Of a DNA stretch of 57,909 nucleotides, positions 1 through 10,024 are shown piece by piece (within the stretch, counting starts at the first letter, position 1; the number at the start of each line of letters is the position of its first letter). The notes below the pieces were generated by a model that saw only the letters and a program-made list of their open reading frames with translations, made no database searches and was not told where the DNA came from. Source of the DNA: Phenylobacterium sp. Lineage in GTDB: Bacteria > Pseudomonadota > Alphaproteobacteria > Caulobacterales > Caulobacteraceae. The stretch covers positions 1 through 57,909 of the forward strand of contig NZ_JAUYQL010000023.1 in the NCBI RefSeq assembly GCF_030697305.1, in the 5' to 3' direction. A program made the translations under genes and the position numbers.

Positions 1-5
1 CCGGT

Positions 6-398
6 GTGAAGGACGATCCCTGGACCCTGACCACGCCAAGCGGCGGGTCGCAGTTCCAGGCCTGGCGAGACGAAGCTCTCGATCCCCCCGCGCTGGTCGT
101 CCAGGTCGGCAAGACCCAGTTGCGGTACGCCATCAGCGCCATCGATGACCTGCACGCCATGCTGCGTGACCACGGCGATTGGATGCTGCTTGGCGGCGCC
201 GACGAGCAGAAGCCCGCCCCGGCCGACAGCGTCGAGGCCTGGGGCCGGGCGCCCGACAACCCGTACGGCGGCTGGTATGGCCTCAAGAAGGGCCTACGCG
301 GCCGGTTTGGCGTCTATGTGCCGCCCGTGCTCGAGGCGTTGGGCCTCGTGGAGCTAGACCGATCGCCGCGTAACGGCAAGGTGCGGGCCGCTCAGTAG
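6..398 (+). CDS. conserved hypothetical protein (possibly extends past the left window edge)
   Basis: 130 aa ORF, GTG start at position 6; coherent globular sequence (DDLHAMLRDHGDWMLLGGADEQKP...GGWYGLKKGLRGRFGVYVPP). Reading frame is open to the window edge. Confidence 0.7.
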   Translation: MKDDPWTLTTPSGGSQFQAWRDEALDPPALVVQVGKTQLRYAISAIDDLHAMLRDHGDWMLLGGADEQKPAPADSVEAWGRAPDNPYGGWYGLKKGLRGRFGVYVPPVLEALGLVELDRSPRNGKVRAAQ

Positions 399-3300
399 TC
401 GCGCCGCCAGCGCACCGCGAGCTTGGCGTCCTTCTGTCCGGCCAGCTTCGACAGGATCGATAGGCTGCGCCCCACCCGCCATTCGACCTGCGCCGACGGC
501 CCTTCGCGGCCGCCGCCGGTGATCTCCAGATAGACGTTGTCCGTCAGATACTTGCCGCCGGACACTGTGACGCCGGAAGCGTCGCCGCCGCCTAACGCCA
601 GGCGGTCGAGCCCGGCGAACCCACGCAGCTCTCCGATCAGGTCGAAGCCGCCCCCGCCCGCCAAGGCCGATAGGGCCGAGGCGAGCTGGGCCGCCTCCAG
701 TGGCGAGAGCTGCGACGCCGAGCGGCCGAACAGCACCTGGGACAGCACCTCGTCATTGGGCAGCACCGGCGAAGAGGTCAGCGTGATCTCCGGCTTCGCC
801 GCGGTGCCGCGGATCCGCACCGCCGCGGTCAGCGCCGGATCGTCTCGTGTGGCGGTCAGGTCCAGGCGGATCTCCTGAGCGCGCGTGGACAGATAGACGA
901 CGCTCTGGGTGTCGAAGGTGAAGCGCTTGCCGGCGAAATCGTAGTCGCCGCGCACGATCCGCGCCGTCCCGCTCAGCACCGGCCGCGCCGTTGATCCCGC
1001 TACGCGGGCGTCCAACGAAAGCTCAAGGTCGAGGCCCCGGCCGCGTAGGAACACCCGCCGCGGCGCCTGCAGGGTGACGTCCAGAACCCACCCGTTCCCG
1101 CCACGCTTCGTCTGAGCCGGCAGGCCGCGATCCAGGGTGTCCGGCACATTGCGCTCCACCACCTCCATGGACACCACGCCGGACGGCGTCGGGGGGTCGG
1201 CGGCGACGTCGGCGCGGTCGATGGCCAGCGCGCCTGACAGCCGCACCTGACCGCTGGCCGCCCGGTCGATGGTCACCGGCCCAGTCGCCGAGGCTGTCGC
1301 CTGCTCATTGTCGATCAGCCTGAAACCCTTGAGATCGAGGCGAAAACTGCTGGCCCCTTCGCGGGTCAGGTTGATCCGCCCCTTGCCGGACAGCGTGCCG
1401 CCGTGACCATCGGCGCCGCTGGCCTGGGTCACGTCGATCGCCGTGTTGGCGAACTGGGCGCGGACCACCACGTCGCGCAACAACAGCCCCGTCGCGCCGT
1501 CCTCGAAGCGCCCTGCGTCCACCGCCGCCTGCCCCACGGCGCGCGGATCGGCAAGCGTGCCGGCCAGCGTCCCCTCGGTCCGCACGTGACCCGAGAGGCT
1601 GCGCTCGCCGCCGATGAGCAGATCCCACAGCGGGCGGATCTCGCCTTCCGCGAAGAACCGACCGCTCATCGGCCGGGTGCGTGCGACGGCGATGCGGACC
1701 GGCGCCGCGGTGGCGACCACCGGCACGGTCACCGCACCATTGGCCTTAAGGCCCTCGCTGTTGGTCGCGTCGAGGTCGAGCGTCAGGCTGTCTCCGGCCA
1801 ATCGCGCCCGAAGCGCACCGTCCAGCCCCGACGCTGCATTGGCGCCGCGACCGCGCGCGCCGTCCAGCTTCGCCGACATAACGCCGTCGAGGCGCGCGCC
1901 GCGCCCGTTCAGGGTCATGTCGGCGTCGAAGCGGCCAGTGAGGTCCTCGTTGAGCATCTCCAGGCCGAGCTTGGCGACCTGGGCGCGGATCTCGGCGCCC
2001 CCGCCGGATAGGCGCGCGTCGACATTGACCCTGCCCCCATCAGCGGCGGCCAGCCTCAACCGCGCGCTGCGCTCGGGACCGCCGAAGCGCAGCACCGCCG
2101 GCTCGACGGTGCGCACCGCTCGCGTCCCGGCTTTCCCCGCACCGGAGAACGCCAACTCATAACCGGGTTTGGCTTCGGCCAAGGTCCCACCGCCATCGAG
2201 ATTCCATGCCCCGCCGTTCATCCTGCCCTCGGCCTTCAACCGGTAGGGCAGCCTTGCCATCGGTCCCTCGGCGTTCAATGAGCCGTTGCGGATGGTCAGG
2301 TTCGAACCGCGCAGCGCCGCACCATCGGCGGTGAGCGCCAGATTGGCCTGCGCGCCGCCCCGGCCGTCGACGATCCTCACCCGGCCAGCGATGGATCCAG
2401 CGGTCAGGAACGCGCCAGGCCCTGCCTCCACCGTCAGATCGGCGGTGGATGGCGTGCGACGGCGCAGCGTCAGCGCGCCCGAGGCCTTCACCCCGCCGGC
2501 GTCGACGGCTAGGTTGGTGAGATCGACACCGCCGTGCGGGAACCGGAAATCCGAGCGCGCCCGCGCCGGACCGTATTCGGACTCCGCCGCGATCGTCACC
2601 AGCCCGGCCGCGCCGTCGGTCCTTCGCTGGAAGTTGAGCGTCACCCGCGCGGCCTTCAGCGGCAGTCGCGGCACGTCGATCACGTCGAAGTCGGCGATCA
2701 GGTCCGCGCGCGGCTGGGCCAACGAGCCGCCAATGGCGCCGGTCCCCTTGGCGCGCCCGGTGATCTCCACCGGGCCGGCGCGGAACGGGCCGTCGGCGGT
2801 CCAGTCGAGCTTGAACTTCAGCGCCCCGTCGCTGCCGAGCACGCCGGCGGTCTCTGCCTTGAGCGACGCGCCGGCCAGCTTGGCCTGGGCCACCGACACC
2901 TGCCTGCCCGCGATGTTGGCGCGCGCCTCGAGGCGCGGCGCGGGGCCTAGCAGCCGATCGGCCTCAGGATACCCGGTGGCGAACCGCTGGCCCTTAGCGT
3001 CGAGGCTGACGGTCCACGGCTTCCCCGCCCCGCCCTGGACCGCCGACCAGTCGGCGTCCAGCCCGCCGGAGGCGCCGGCGCGCGCGGCGGCGAGATTCGA
3101 GATCAGGACGCGCCCCTTGAAGTTCAGGCCGCCGAGCAGGCTGCGCCCGCCGCTGGCCTCGACCTTCAGGCCCGAGCCGGCGACGTCCAGACGGCGCAGC
3201 GACAGCCGCCCGTCGCCCAGGCGCTGGGCATCCAGCGCCAGGGTCGGACGCGCGCCCAGCAGCGCCGCTGCAAGGCCTCGTCCGGCGCCGCCGGCGCCCG

Positions 3301-4570
3301 TCAGCTTCGCCTCGACGCCCAGGTCGCCGTTGCGGCGGGAAAGGTTCAGCGGGCCGGAAACCCGCGACAGGACGTATCCGCCCAGGCCGATGTGATCCAC
3401 CGACCCTTCGCCGGCGAAGCGCAGGTCCTTGGCGTCTCCGGTGAGCACGCCCGCGAGCCGCCCCGCTCCCGTGGCCGGTCCGCCGGTGATCTTCGACAGA
3501 GCGCGGGCGTCGGCCGTGAGCGTGAGACCCTTCGGGCCTGCGCGTTTCGCCTTGAAGTCGGCGAAGCCTTTCGCCGTCGCGTTGAGGTTCGCGGACCCCA
3601 GCCGCACGTCCACGGCGTACAGCCCGTCCGGCGCACGACGCGATCCGAAGGCGAAGCGCGCCTGCGGTCCGAACCGGGCGACCAAGGGCGCGGTGAGACG
3701 CGACGAGGCCAGCTCGATCCGCCCGCCGGCCTGTCCGCCATACGGTCGCCATGCGCCCTTAGCCGACAGGGGTCGCTGCTGGCCAGAGTCGGCGATCGCG
3801 GTGAACTTGCCGGAACCCGCCTGGCCGTCCGCGCGAACCGCCAGGCTGAAAGGCTGGTCCGCCGGCAGCCCGAGTGCGCCGGCCAGGGCGCCGCCGCTGG
3901 CTTCTTCCGCCAACGCCTCCACCAGCATCGGCCGGTTCTTACCGAGGTCGAAGCGGACCCGCAGGTGATCGCCGGCGTGCAGCAGGCTTTTCGCCGCTAC
4001 CCGGCCGGACTGCCGGCCTCCGCTGCCGCGCGCCACGTCCAGCGCGCCGGTTACGTCATAGAGCCCGCGCCGATAGCTGAACGCCGGAGCCAGTTCGACT
4101 CGCGCCCCCAGCCGCGCGATGTGGAACGACACCGGCAAGCCGCCGGCCTTGCCCTTGGGCGTCAGCGTCGGGCGGCGCAGCAGCCGCAGGCTCTCGGCGT
4201 CGATGGAGTCGGCGTGGAAGCTGCGACGAAGCAGGTCGCCGTAGCGCCAGGTGACGTGGAGCTTGCTGGCCTCCAGCCAGACTCCCTTCTCGTCGGCGAT
4301 GGTCAGCCGGCGCACGGTGAAATCGCGCCACACGTCGCCGTCCAGGCCCTCGATGCGCAGCTTTCCGAAACGTCCGATCTTCAAGCCCTCGAGCCGGGCC
4401 TCCAGTAACAACCGCCCCTGCGACGAGACCACGCCGTAGCGGGCGGCCACGAAGGCGCCGCCGATCAGCAGGAACAGCACCGCACACACCGCCACGATGA
4501 TCTTGGGCAAGGTCGCGCGCCTGCGCGGCGGCGGCGTGTTTTCAGCCGGGGTGGCGTCAGGCGCGCTCAA
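392..4570 (-). CDS. tamB: translocation/assembly module protein TamB (DUF490 family)
   Basis: 1392 aa; N-terminal TM segment, long AsmA/TamB-like beta-rich repeats, C-terminal RGDYDFAGKRFTFDTQSVVYLS...YLEITGGGREGPSAQVEWRVGRSLSILSKLAGQKDAKLAVRWRRDY typical of TamB; overlaps upstream tamA by 4 bp. Confidence 0.9.
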   Translation of the reverse strand: MSAPDATPAENTPPPRRRATLPKIIVAVCAVLFLLIGGAFVAARYGVVSSQGRLLLEARLEGLKIGRFGKLRIEGLDGDVWRDFTVRRLTIADEKGVWLEASKLHVTWRYGDLLRRSFHADSIDAESLRLLRRPTLTPKGKAGGLPVSFHIARLGARVELAPAFSYRRGLYDVTGALDVARGSGGRQSGRVAAKSLLHAGDHLRVRFDLGKNRPMLVEALAEEASGGALAGALGLPADQPFSLAVRADGQAGSGKFTAIADSGQQRPLSAKGAWRPYGGQAGGRIELASSRLTAPLVARFGPQARFAFGSRRAPDGLYAVDVRLGSANLNATAKGFADFKAKRAGPKGLTLTADARALSKITGGPATGAGRLAGVLTGDAKDLRFAGEGSVDHIGLGGYVLSRVSGPLNLSRRNGDLGVEAKLTGAGGAGRGLAAALLGARPTLALDAQRLGDGRLSLRRLDVAGSGLKVEASGGRSLLGGLNFKGRVLISNLAAARAGASGGLDADWSAVQGGAGKPWTVSLDAKGQRFATGYPEADRLLGPAPRLEARANIAGRQVSVAQAKLAGASLKAETAGVLGSDGALKFKLDWTADGPFRAGPVEITGRAKGTGAIGGSLAQPRADLIADFDVIDVPRLPLKAARVTLNFQRRTDGAAGLVTIAAESEYGPARARSDFRFPHGGVDLTNLAVDAGGVKASGALTLRRRTPSTADLTVEAGPGAFLTAGSIAGRVRIVDGRGGAQANLALTADGAALRGSNLTIRNGSLNAEGPMARLPYRLKAEGRMNGGAWNLDGGGTLAEAKPGYELAFSGAGKAGTRAVRTVEPAVLRFGGPERSARLRLAAADGGRVNVDARLSGGGAEIRAQVAKLGLEMLNEDLTGRFDADMTLNGRGARLDGVMSAKLDGARGRGANAASGLDGALRARLAGDSLTLDLDATNSEGLKANGAVTVPVVATAAPVRIAVARTRPMSGRFFAEGEIRPLWDLLIGGERSLSGHVRTEGTLAGTLADPRAVGQAAVDAGRFEDGATGLLLRDVVVRAQFANTAIDVTQASGADGHGGTLSGKGRINLTREGASSFRLDLKGFRLIDNEQATASATGPVTIDRAASGQVRLSGALAIDRADVAADPPTPSGVVSMEVVERNVPDTLDRGLPAQTKRGGNGWVLDVTLQAPRRVFLRGRGLDLELSLDARVAGSTARPVLSGTARIVRGDYDFAGKRFTFDTQSVVYLSTRAQEIRLDLTATRDDPALTAAVRIRGTAAKPEITLTSSPVLPNDEVLSQVLFGRSASQLSPLEAAQLASALSALAGGGGFDLIGELRGFAGLDRLALGGGDASGVTVSGGKYLTDNVYLEITGGGREGPSAQVEWRVGRSLSILSKLAGQKDAKLAVRWRRDY

Positions 4571-6351
4571 AAGCTCTGCCCGATGCTGATGTAGATCTGG
4601 AAGGGCGCATCACCCTGGCGTTTCTCCAGCGGCACGGCGATGTCGGCGCGGATCGGTCCGAAGCCCAGGTCGTAGCGAACGCCGAAACCTGCGCCGACGC
4701 TGAGGTCCTTGCCGCTGGGATAGGGATCGCTGCCCACTGCGCCCGCATCGACGAACGCCACCACGCCCCAGCGGCGCGTCAGGTTGTGGCGCACCTCGAA
4801 CGAGGTCTCCAACAGCGAGACGCCGCCCTGCGGCGTGTTGTCCGAGAGCCTCGGGCCCACCGCCTGGTAGCCATAGCCGCGCACCGACCCGCCGCCGCCG
4901 GCGAAGAACCGCCGCGACGCCGGAATCTCGGGGATCGAGCCGCCGACCATCGCACCGGCCCGAACCCGTGCCGCGACGACCGTCCGCGCCGCTTCGCCCA
5001 ACGGAAGATAGACCGACGCCAGGGCCACCGTTTCCAGATACGGCAAGGTCGTCTCGCCGGTCAGCAGCGTGGGCTCCAGCCGCATGCCGACCCGCCAGCC
5101 GCGGCGCGGGTTCAGAGGATCGTCGGAGCGATCCAGAGACAGGTCGGCAAGTCCGGCGATCGCAAACAGGTCGCGCCCGAGCGGCGTCAGCGTGCCAGGC
5201 CGCCGTTCGTCGGTGCGGCTGAAGTCCAGCGAGCCGCCGACAGTCAGATAGGATGTCTTGCCGTAGCGCCGCTGCAGGTCGGCGCGGACGCCGACGCCCT
5301 TCTCGTCGTAGGCGTCGGTGCGGGTGCTGTAGGCCGCGGCGCCCAGCTTCAGCGTCTGCGCCGGCCTGCGCCAGTGCGGCAGGGCGACCTCGGCGGCCAG
5401 CCGGCTGTCGATGTTGGACAGCCGTCCGCTCAGAGACTGCGTGTCGGCGCGGCCCAGGACATTGTACCGCGTCCAGCGCGCATCCAGCCCGACGCCTTCG
5501 CTGGTGGAGTAGCTGGCCCCGGCTTCGAGCGTGCGGCGCTTGCGGTCGGCGAGGCTGACGATGATCGGGCGTAGCCCGTCTGTCGTGGTGTTCTGCTTCG
5601 GGGCCAGCCCTACGGTCACCGACTCGTAGACCCCGGTGTCGAGCAGCCGCCGCTCGAGCTCGGCGACATCCTCCGGATCGTAGACCTTTCCGGCGCGCCA
5701 CGGCGCGAGGCGTCGCAGCCAGTCGGGGTCGGTGCGGCCGCGCGCGCCCGTGAGGTCCAGGCCGCCCAACCGCACCAGTTCGCCGGCGACAATCCGGTAG
5801 GTCGGCCGCACGGTGTGATCGGCATGGTCGACGATGACTTCGCGGGGCGCGGCGGCGACGTCGGCGTAGCCCTGCTTCTGCACCGTGGCCACCACCCGAC
5901 CTTCGGCGGCGACCACGTCGGCCGCGCGGCCAGGCGCGCCGTCTCTCAGGCCCATGGCCGCCTCGCCCAAGGCGCGCACCGGGGCGCTGGGCTCGGGCGC
6001 GGTCCAGTCGACCTTCGGATCGGCGATCACGAAGCGTCCGCCGGGCGTCACCTTGACCACCGGCGTCGGCGCATCGCCCTCGCCGACGTCCGGGATCACC
6101 TCGTAGCCGTAGTAGCCCTCAGATCGCAGGACAGCGACGGCGTCCTCAGATGCTTCCCGCGCGCGTCGCCGCGCCTCGAACCGGTTGAGCAGAGGACGGT
6201 CGGTCTCGCCGATGGCCTTGACGATCGCGGTGCGCAGCGATGAGTCCATCTCGCCGTCGACCCGTGCACGCGGATCGGCCGCACGCGCCGGCGCAGCCCC
6301 GCTGAAGCACAGGACCGCGCATGCGGCCGCGGCGAAGACGATGCGTCCCAC
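4567..6351 (-). CDS. tamA: autotransporter assembly factor TamA (BamA/Omp85 family outer membrane protein)
   Basis: 594 aa; signal peptide, POTRA-like region, C-terminal Omp85 barrel (FFAGGGGSVRGYGYQAVGP...VGAGFGVRYDLGFGPIRADIAVPL...YISIGQSF). Confidence 0.9.
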   Translation of the reverse strand: MGRIVFAAAACAVLCFSGAAPARAADPRARVDGEMDSSLRTAIVKAIGETDRPLLNRFEARRRAREASEDAVAVLRSEGYYGYEVIPDVGEGDAPTPVVKVTPGGRFVIADPKVDWTAPEPSAPVRALGEAAMGLRDGAPGRAADVVAAEGRVVATVQKQGYADVAAAPREVIVDHADHTVRPTYRIVAGELVRLGGLDLTGARGRTDPDWLRRLAPWRAGKVYDPEDVAELERRLLDTGVYESVTVGLAPKQNTTTDGLRPIIVSLADRKRRTLEAGASYSTSEGVGLDARWTRYNVLGRADTQSLSGRLSNIDSRLAAEVALPHWRRPAQTLKLGAAAYSTRTDAYDEKGVGVRADLQRRYGKTSYLTVGGSLDFSRTDERRPGTLTPLGRDLFAIAGLADLSLDRSDDPLNPRRGWRVGMRLEPTLLTGETTLPYLETVALASVYLPLGEAARTVVAARVRAGAMVGGSIPEIPASRRFFAGGGGSVRGYGYQAVGPRLSDNTPQGGVSLLETSFEVRHNLTRRWGVVAFVDAGAVGSDPYPSGKDLSVGAGFGVRYDLGFGPIRADIAVPLEKRQGDAPFQIYISIGQSF

Positions 6352-6564
6352 GCGTGTTTCCCTGCCGCCCCCGACGTCGGGGTGTAACGGCGGTCGCGCA
6401 GCATGTCACCACGCCGCGCGACGCTCGCGAAAAGCGCCCATTCGCTCAAGCCGCTTTCCATGCGGTGCGAACTTTGCCCAAATGTCGGGCAGTCGGGGCG
6501 CCTGCGAGCAAGTCGCTGCGAATGGCGTGCCTTAGACGGCCGCGTTCGCCCGCAGGATGCGCCG

Positions 6565-8076
6565 ATGGACATGAGAGACGAGGCTGGCGTGGCGTTGAGC
6601 GTAGGACCGGAACAAGTCGCCGGAGAGGCCCGCATCATGGAGCCGGCGGTCGCGCCCTACGACGAAATGATCACGCCAGGTCAAGATGTACGCCCGCACT
6701 ACGCGGCGCTGGCCAACCGGCTGTCGACACTGGGCGCCCAGGAGCTTTCCGAACGCCAGCGCACGTTGGAGCGGTTCTTTCTCCTGCAAGGCATCACCTT
6801 CACCGTCTATGGCGGCGAAAGCTCCACCGAGCGGATCATCCCCACCGACCTGCTGCCGCGAATCATCCCGTCCGACGAATGGACCAAGATCGAGCGCGGG
6901 CTGACCCAGCGCCTGCGCGCGCTGAACATGTTCCTGGCCGACATCTACGGCGACCAGCAGATCCTGATGGACGGCGTCGTCCCGCGCGAGCTGGTGCTGC
7001 AGGCCCCGTCGTACCGGCGCGAGATGCAGCACCTGTTCGTGCCGCACCAGGCTTTCGCAAATGTCTGCGGCAGCGACCTCATCCGCCAGCCGGACGGCTC
7101 CTTCGCCGTGCTGGAGGACAATCTGCGGGTGCCTTCGGGCGTCTCCTACATGCTCGCCAACCGCGAGGCGTCGAAGCGGGTGTTCCCGGGTACGTTCCGT
7201 GGCGCCGGCGTGCGCTCCATCGACCGCTATCCCGACCTGCTGCTGGCGACCCTGAAGAGCATGGCGGCCGATTGGCGGCCCGACCCGCAGGTCGTGGTGC
7301 TGACGCCGGGGGTCTACAACTCCGCCTATTTCGAGCACGCCTACCTGGCCCGCCTGATGGGCGCGCCGCTGGTCGAGGGGCGCGACCTGGTGGTGCACGA
7401 CAACCGCGTCTACATGCGCACCACCACGGGCCTTCGCCGTGTCGACGTAATCTACCGCCGGGTCGACGACGACTTCATCGACCCCCTCACGTTCCGTCGT
7501 GACTCAGGACTGGGCGCGGCGGGGCTGTTCAACGCCTACCGCGCCGGCGCGGTGGTGATCTGCAATGCGCCTGGCACCGGGGTCGCCGACGACAAGGCGG
7601 TCTACGCCTATGTGCCGGAGATCATCCGCTACTACCTGGGCGAGGACGCCATCCTGCCGAACATCGAGACCTTCCTCTGCCGCGACCCGTCGCAGCTCAG
7701 CTACGTGCTGGCCAATCTCGACAAGCTGGTGGTCAAGGCGGTCGGCGCGTCCGGCGGCTACGGCATGCTGGTCGGCCCCCACTCCACCCAGGCCCAGCGC
7801 GAGGAGTTCGCCGACGCGCTGAAAGCCGATCCCGCCAACTACATCGCCCAGCCGACGATCCAGCTCTCGACCGCGCCGTGCCTGGTCGACCAGACGATCG
7901 AGCCGCGGCACGTGGACCTGCGCCCGTTCATCCTGTGCGGCGACAAGATAACCGTCACGCCCGGCGCGCTCACCCGCGTCGCCCTGCGCAAGGGCTCGCT
8001 GGTGGTGAATTCCAGCCAGGGCGGGGGCTCCAAAGATACCTGGGTGCTCGACGACGCCGGAGAGCTGCGCCCATGA
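6565..8076 (+). CDS. circularly permuted type 2 ATP-grasp protein
   Basis: In-frame ATG at 6565 (MDMRDEAGVALS); motifs ERFFLLQGITFTVYGGE, NMFLADIYGDQQIL, DNLRVPSGVSYMLANRE, YVLANLDKLVVKAVGASGGYGMLVGP typical of circularly permuted ATP-grasp (DUF404/407-type) proteins. Confidence 0.88.
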   Translation: MDMRDEAGVALSVGPEQVAGEARIMEPAVAPYDEMITPGQDVRPHYAALANRLSTLGAQELSERQRTLERFFLLQGITFTVYGGESSTERIIPTDLLPRIIPSDEWTKIERGLTQRLRALNMFLADIYGDQQILMDGVVPRELVLQAPSYRREMQHLFVPHQAFANVCGSDLIRQPDGSFAVLEDNLRVPSGVSYMLANREASKRVFPGTFRGAGVRSIDRYPDLLLATLKSMAADWRPDPQVVVLTPGVYNSAYFEHAYLARLMGAPLVEGRDLVVHDNRVYMRTTTGLRRVDVIYRRVDDDFIDPLTFRRDSGLGAAGLFNAYRAGAVVICNAPGTGVADDKAVYAYVPEIIRYYLGEDAILPNIETFLCRDPSQLSYVLANLDKLVVKAVGASGGYGMLVGPHSTQAQREEFADALKADPANYIAQPTIQLSTAPCLVDQTIEPRHVDLRPFILCGDKITVTPGALTRVALRKGSLVVNSSQGGGSKDTWVLDDAGELRP

Positions 8077-9017
8077 TGCTCGCCCGTGTCGCCGACAGTC
8101 TCTACTGGATCGGCCGCTATATCGAACGCGCCGAGCACATGGCGCGGCTTTCCGACGTCATGCTCAACGCCACGCTCGACCGCACGGAAGCGGCCTACGA
8201 GGTGGCGCAGATCGCCATCGCCGCGGTGGGCGAACCCGACCCGTCCAAGGCGGCCAACCCCTATCAGGCCGCACTCGCCCTAGCGCTGGACCGCGAGGAC
8301 GCCGGCTCGATCACTTCATCGCTAGCCAAGGCGCGCGAAAACGCCCGCCAGGTGCGCGATCAGATCACCACCGAGACGTGGGAGCGGTTGAACCTGCTGT
8401 ACCTGCGCCTGACCGGCCCCAACGCCGACAAGGCGTTCGCCGACGGCTCGTCGACCTTCCTGCACGAAGCGATCGCCGACCTGCATCTGTTCAAGGGGGC
8501 GGCCGACGCCACCATGAGCCATGGCGAGGGCTGGCGCTTCCTGCTGCTGGGCGTCTATCTCGAACGCGCCCAGCTGATCGGACGGCTGCTGGAGGTCTGC
8601 TTCGGCGATGCGCGCCGCGGGCCGATCACCGACCACTTCGCCCTGACCAGCCTGCTGCGCATGAGCTGCGCGCTGGAGCCCTATCTGCGGGTCTACACCG
8701 CCGACATCCAGCCGCGTTTCATCCAGGAATTCCTGCTGCTCGACGAGGAATTCCCGCGCTCAATCCGTTTCTGCACGTCGCGGATCGAAGAGCATCTCTC
8801 CAGCCTGACCCGGCACATGGATGTTCCCGGTCAGGTGGGGCCCGAGCGCCTCGCAGGGCGGCTGAAGGCGCGGCTGCAATACGCCGACATGGATGAGCTC
8901 GAGGCCAGCGGGGTCAGCGCCTTCCTGTCCAGCATCCTGGACGAGTGCGCGGCGATCCATCGCGGACTCTACGAGACCTTCGTAGCCTATCCCCTCGAGC
9001 TGCGACTGCCTGCCTAA
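8073..9017 (+). CDS. alpha-E domain-containing protein
   Basis: MMLARVADSLYWIGRYIERAEHMARLSDVMLN is the alpha-E N-terminus; ATGA overlap with the upstream ATP-grasp gene (8073-8076). Confidence 0.9.
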   Translation: MMLARVADSLYWIGRYIERAEHMARLSDVMLNATLDRTEAAYEVAQIAIAAVGEPDPSKAANPYQAALALALDREDAGSITSSLAKARENARQVRDQITTETWERLNLLYLRLTGPNADKAFADGSSTFLHEAIADLHLFKGAADATMSHGEGWRFLLLGVYLERAQLIGRLLEVCFGDARRGPITDHFALTSLLRMSCALEPYLRVYTADIQPRFIQEFLLLDEEFPRSIRFCTSRIEEHLSSLTRHMDVPGQVGPERLAGRLKARLQYADMDELEASGVSAFLSSILDECAAIHRGLYETFVAYPLELRLPA

Positions 9018-9042
9018 AGACCCCCGCCTAAGGACCCAAGCC

Positions 9043-10020
9043 TTGCTCCTCGAGATCCGCCACGTCACCCAGTACCACTACGACGACGACGTCCGGGAAA
9101 GCGTCATGGAGCTGTGGATGCAGCCCCAGAAGGGCTCGCATCAGCGGCTGGTGAGCTTCGAGCTCGACCTCGACCCGCCGGCCCAGCTGTTCTCCTACGC
9201 CGACCCGTTCGGCAACGCCGTCTACCACTTCGACGTTCCCCAGCCGCACGACCGCCTGACCATCCAGGCCCGGTCGGCGATCGAGACCCAGCCGCCGCCT
9301 GCGCTGCCCGAGGCGCTCGACATGGGCGAGTGGGATCGGTTGCGCGGTGAATTCGTCCGCGGCGAGAACTTCGACTTCCTGTATCCGCACGGATTCGCCG
9401 TGCCGACGCCGGCGCTGGAGGCGTTTATCGACGAGCACCAGCTAGACCGGTTGAAAGCCCGCGATCCGCTCACTGCGGTCCGGGCCCTGTCGCAGGTTAT
9501 CTACCAGGCCTTCGCCTACGATCCGGACGCCACCGACGCCGACAGTTCAATCGATGTCGCCCTGGCGGCCCGCGGCGGCGTCTGCCAGGACTTCGCCCAC
9601 ATCATGATCGCCATCTGCCGGTCGTGGGGAATCCCGGCGCGCTACGTTTCCGGCTACCTGTTCACCGACCGCAGCGGCGGTGACCGCTCCGATCCCGACG
9701 CCACCCACGCCTGGGTCGAGGTGTTCCTGCCGAGTGTGCGCTGGGTGGGCCTGGATCCGACCAACAACATCGCCACAGGCGAGCGCCACGTGGCCTGCGC
9801 CATCGGCCGCGACTACGCCGACGTGCCGCCCTCGCGCGGGGTCTACAAGGGCGAGGCTGACAGCCAGCTGGCGGTGGGCGTGTCGGTGCGCCGGGCCCGA
9901 GCCGCGGTCACCGAGCCGGAATTCATGCGGGCGGCCCAGACCACGGCGTCACGCGATGGCCGACGTCGGGGTCCGATCGGCGGCCTCTCCTACGACCAGC
10001 AACAGCAACAACAACAGTAG
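9043..10020 (+). CDS. transglutaminase-like family protein with C-terminal polyglutamine tail
   Basis: TTG start; transglutaminase-like catalytic motifs GGVCQDFAHIMIAICRSWGIPARYVSGY, ATHAWVEVFLP, VGLDPTNN; ends ...YDQQQQQQQ. Confidence 0.88.
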   Translation: MLLEIRHVTQYHYDDDVRESVMELWMQPQKGSHQRLVSFELDLDPPAQLFSYADPFGNAVYHFDVPQPHDRLTIQARSAIETQPPPALPEALDMGEWDRLRGEFVRGENFDFLYPHGFAVPTPALEAFIDEHQLDRLKARDPLTAVRALSQVIYQAFAYDPDATDADSSIDVALAARGGVCQDFAHIMIAICRSWGIPARYVSGYLFTDRSGGDRSDPDATHAWVEVFLPSVRWVGLDPTNNIATGERHVACAIGRDYADVPPSRGVYKGEADSQLAVGVSVRRARAAVTEPEFMRAAQTTASRDGRRRGPIGGLSYDQQQQQQQ

Positions 10021-10024
10021 TCGC

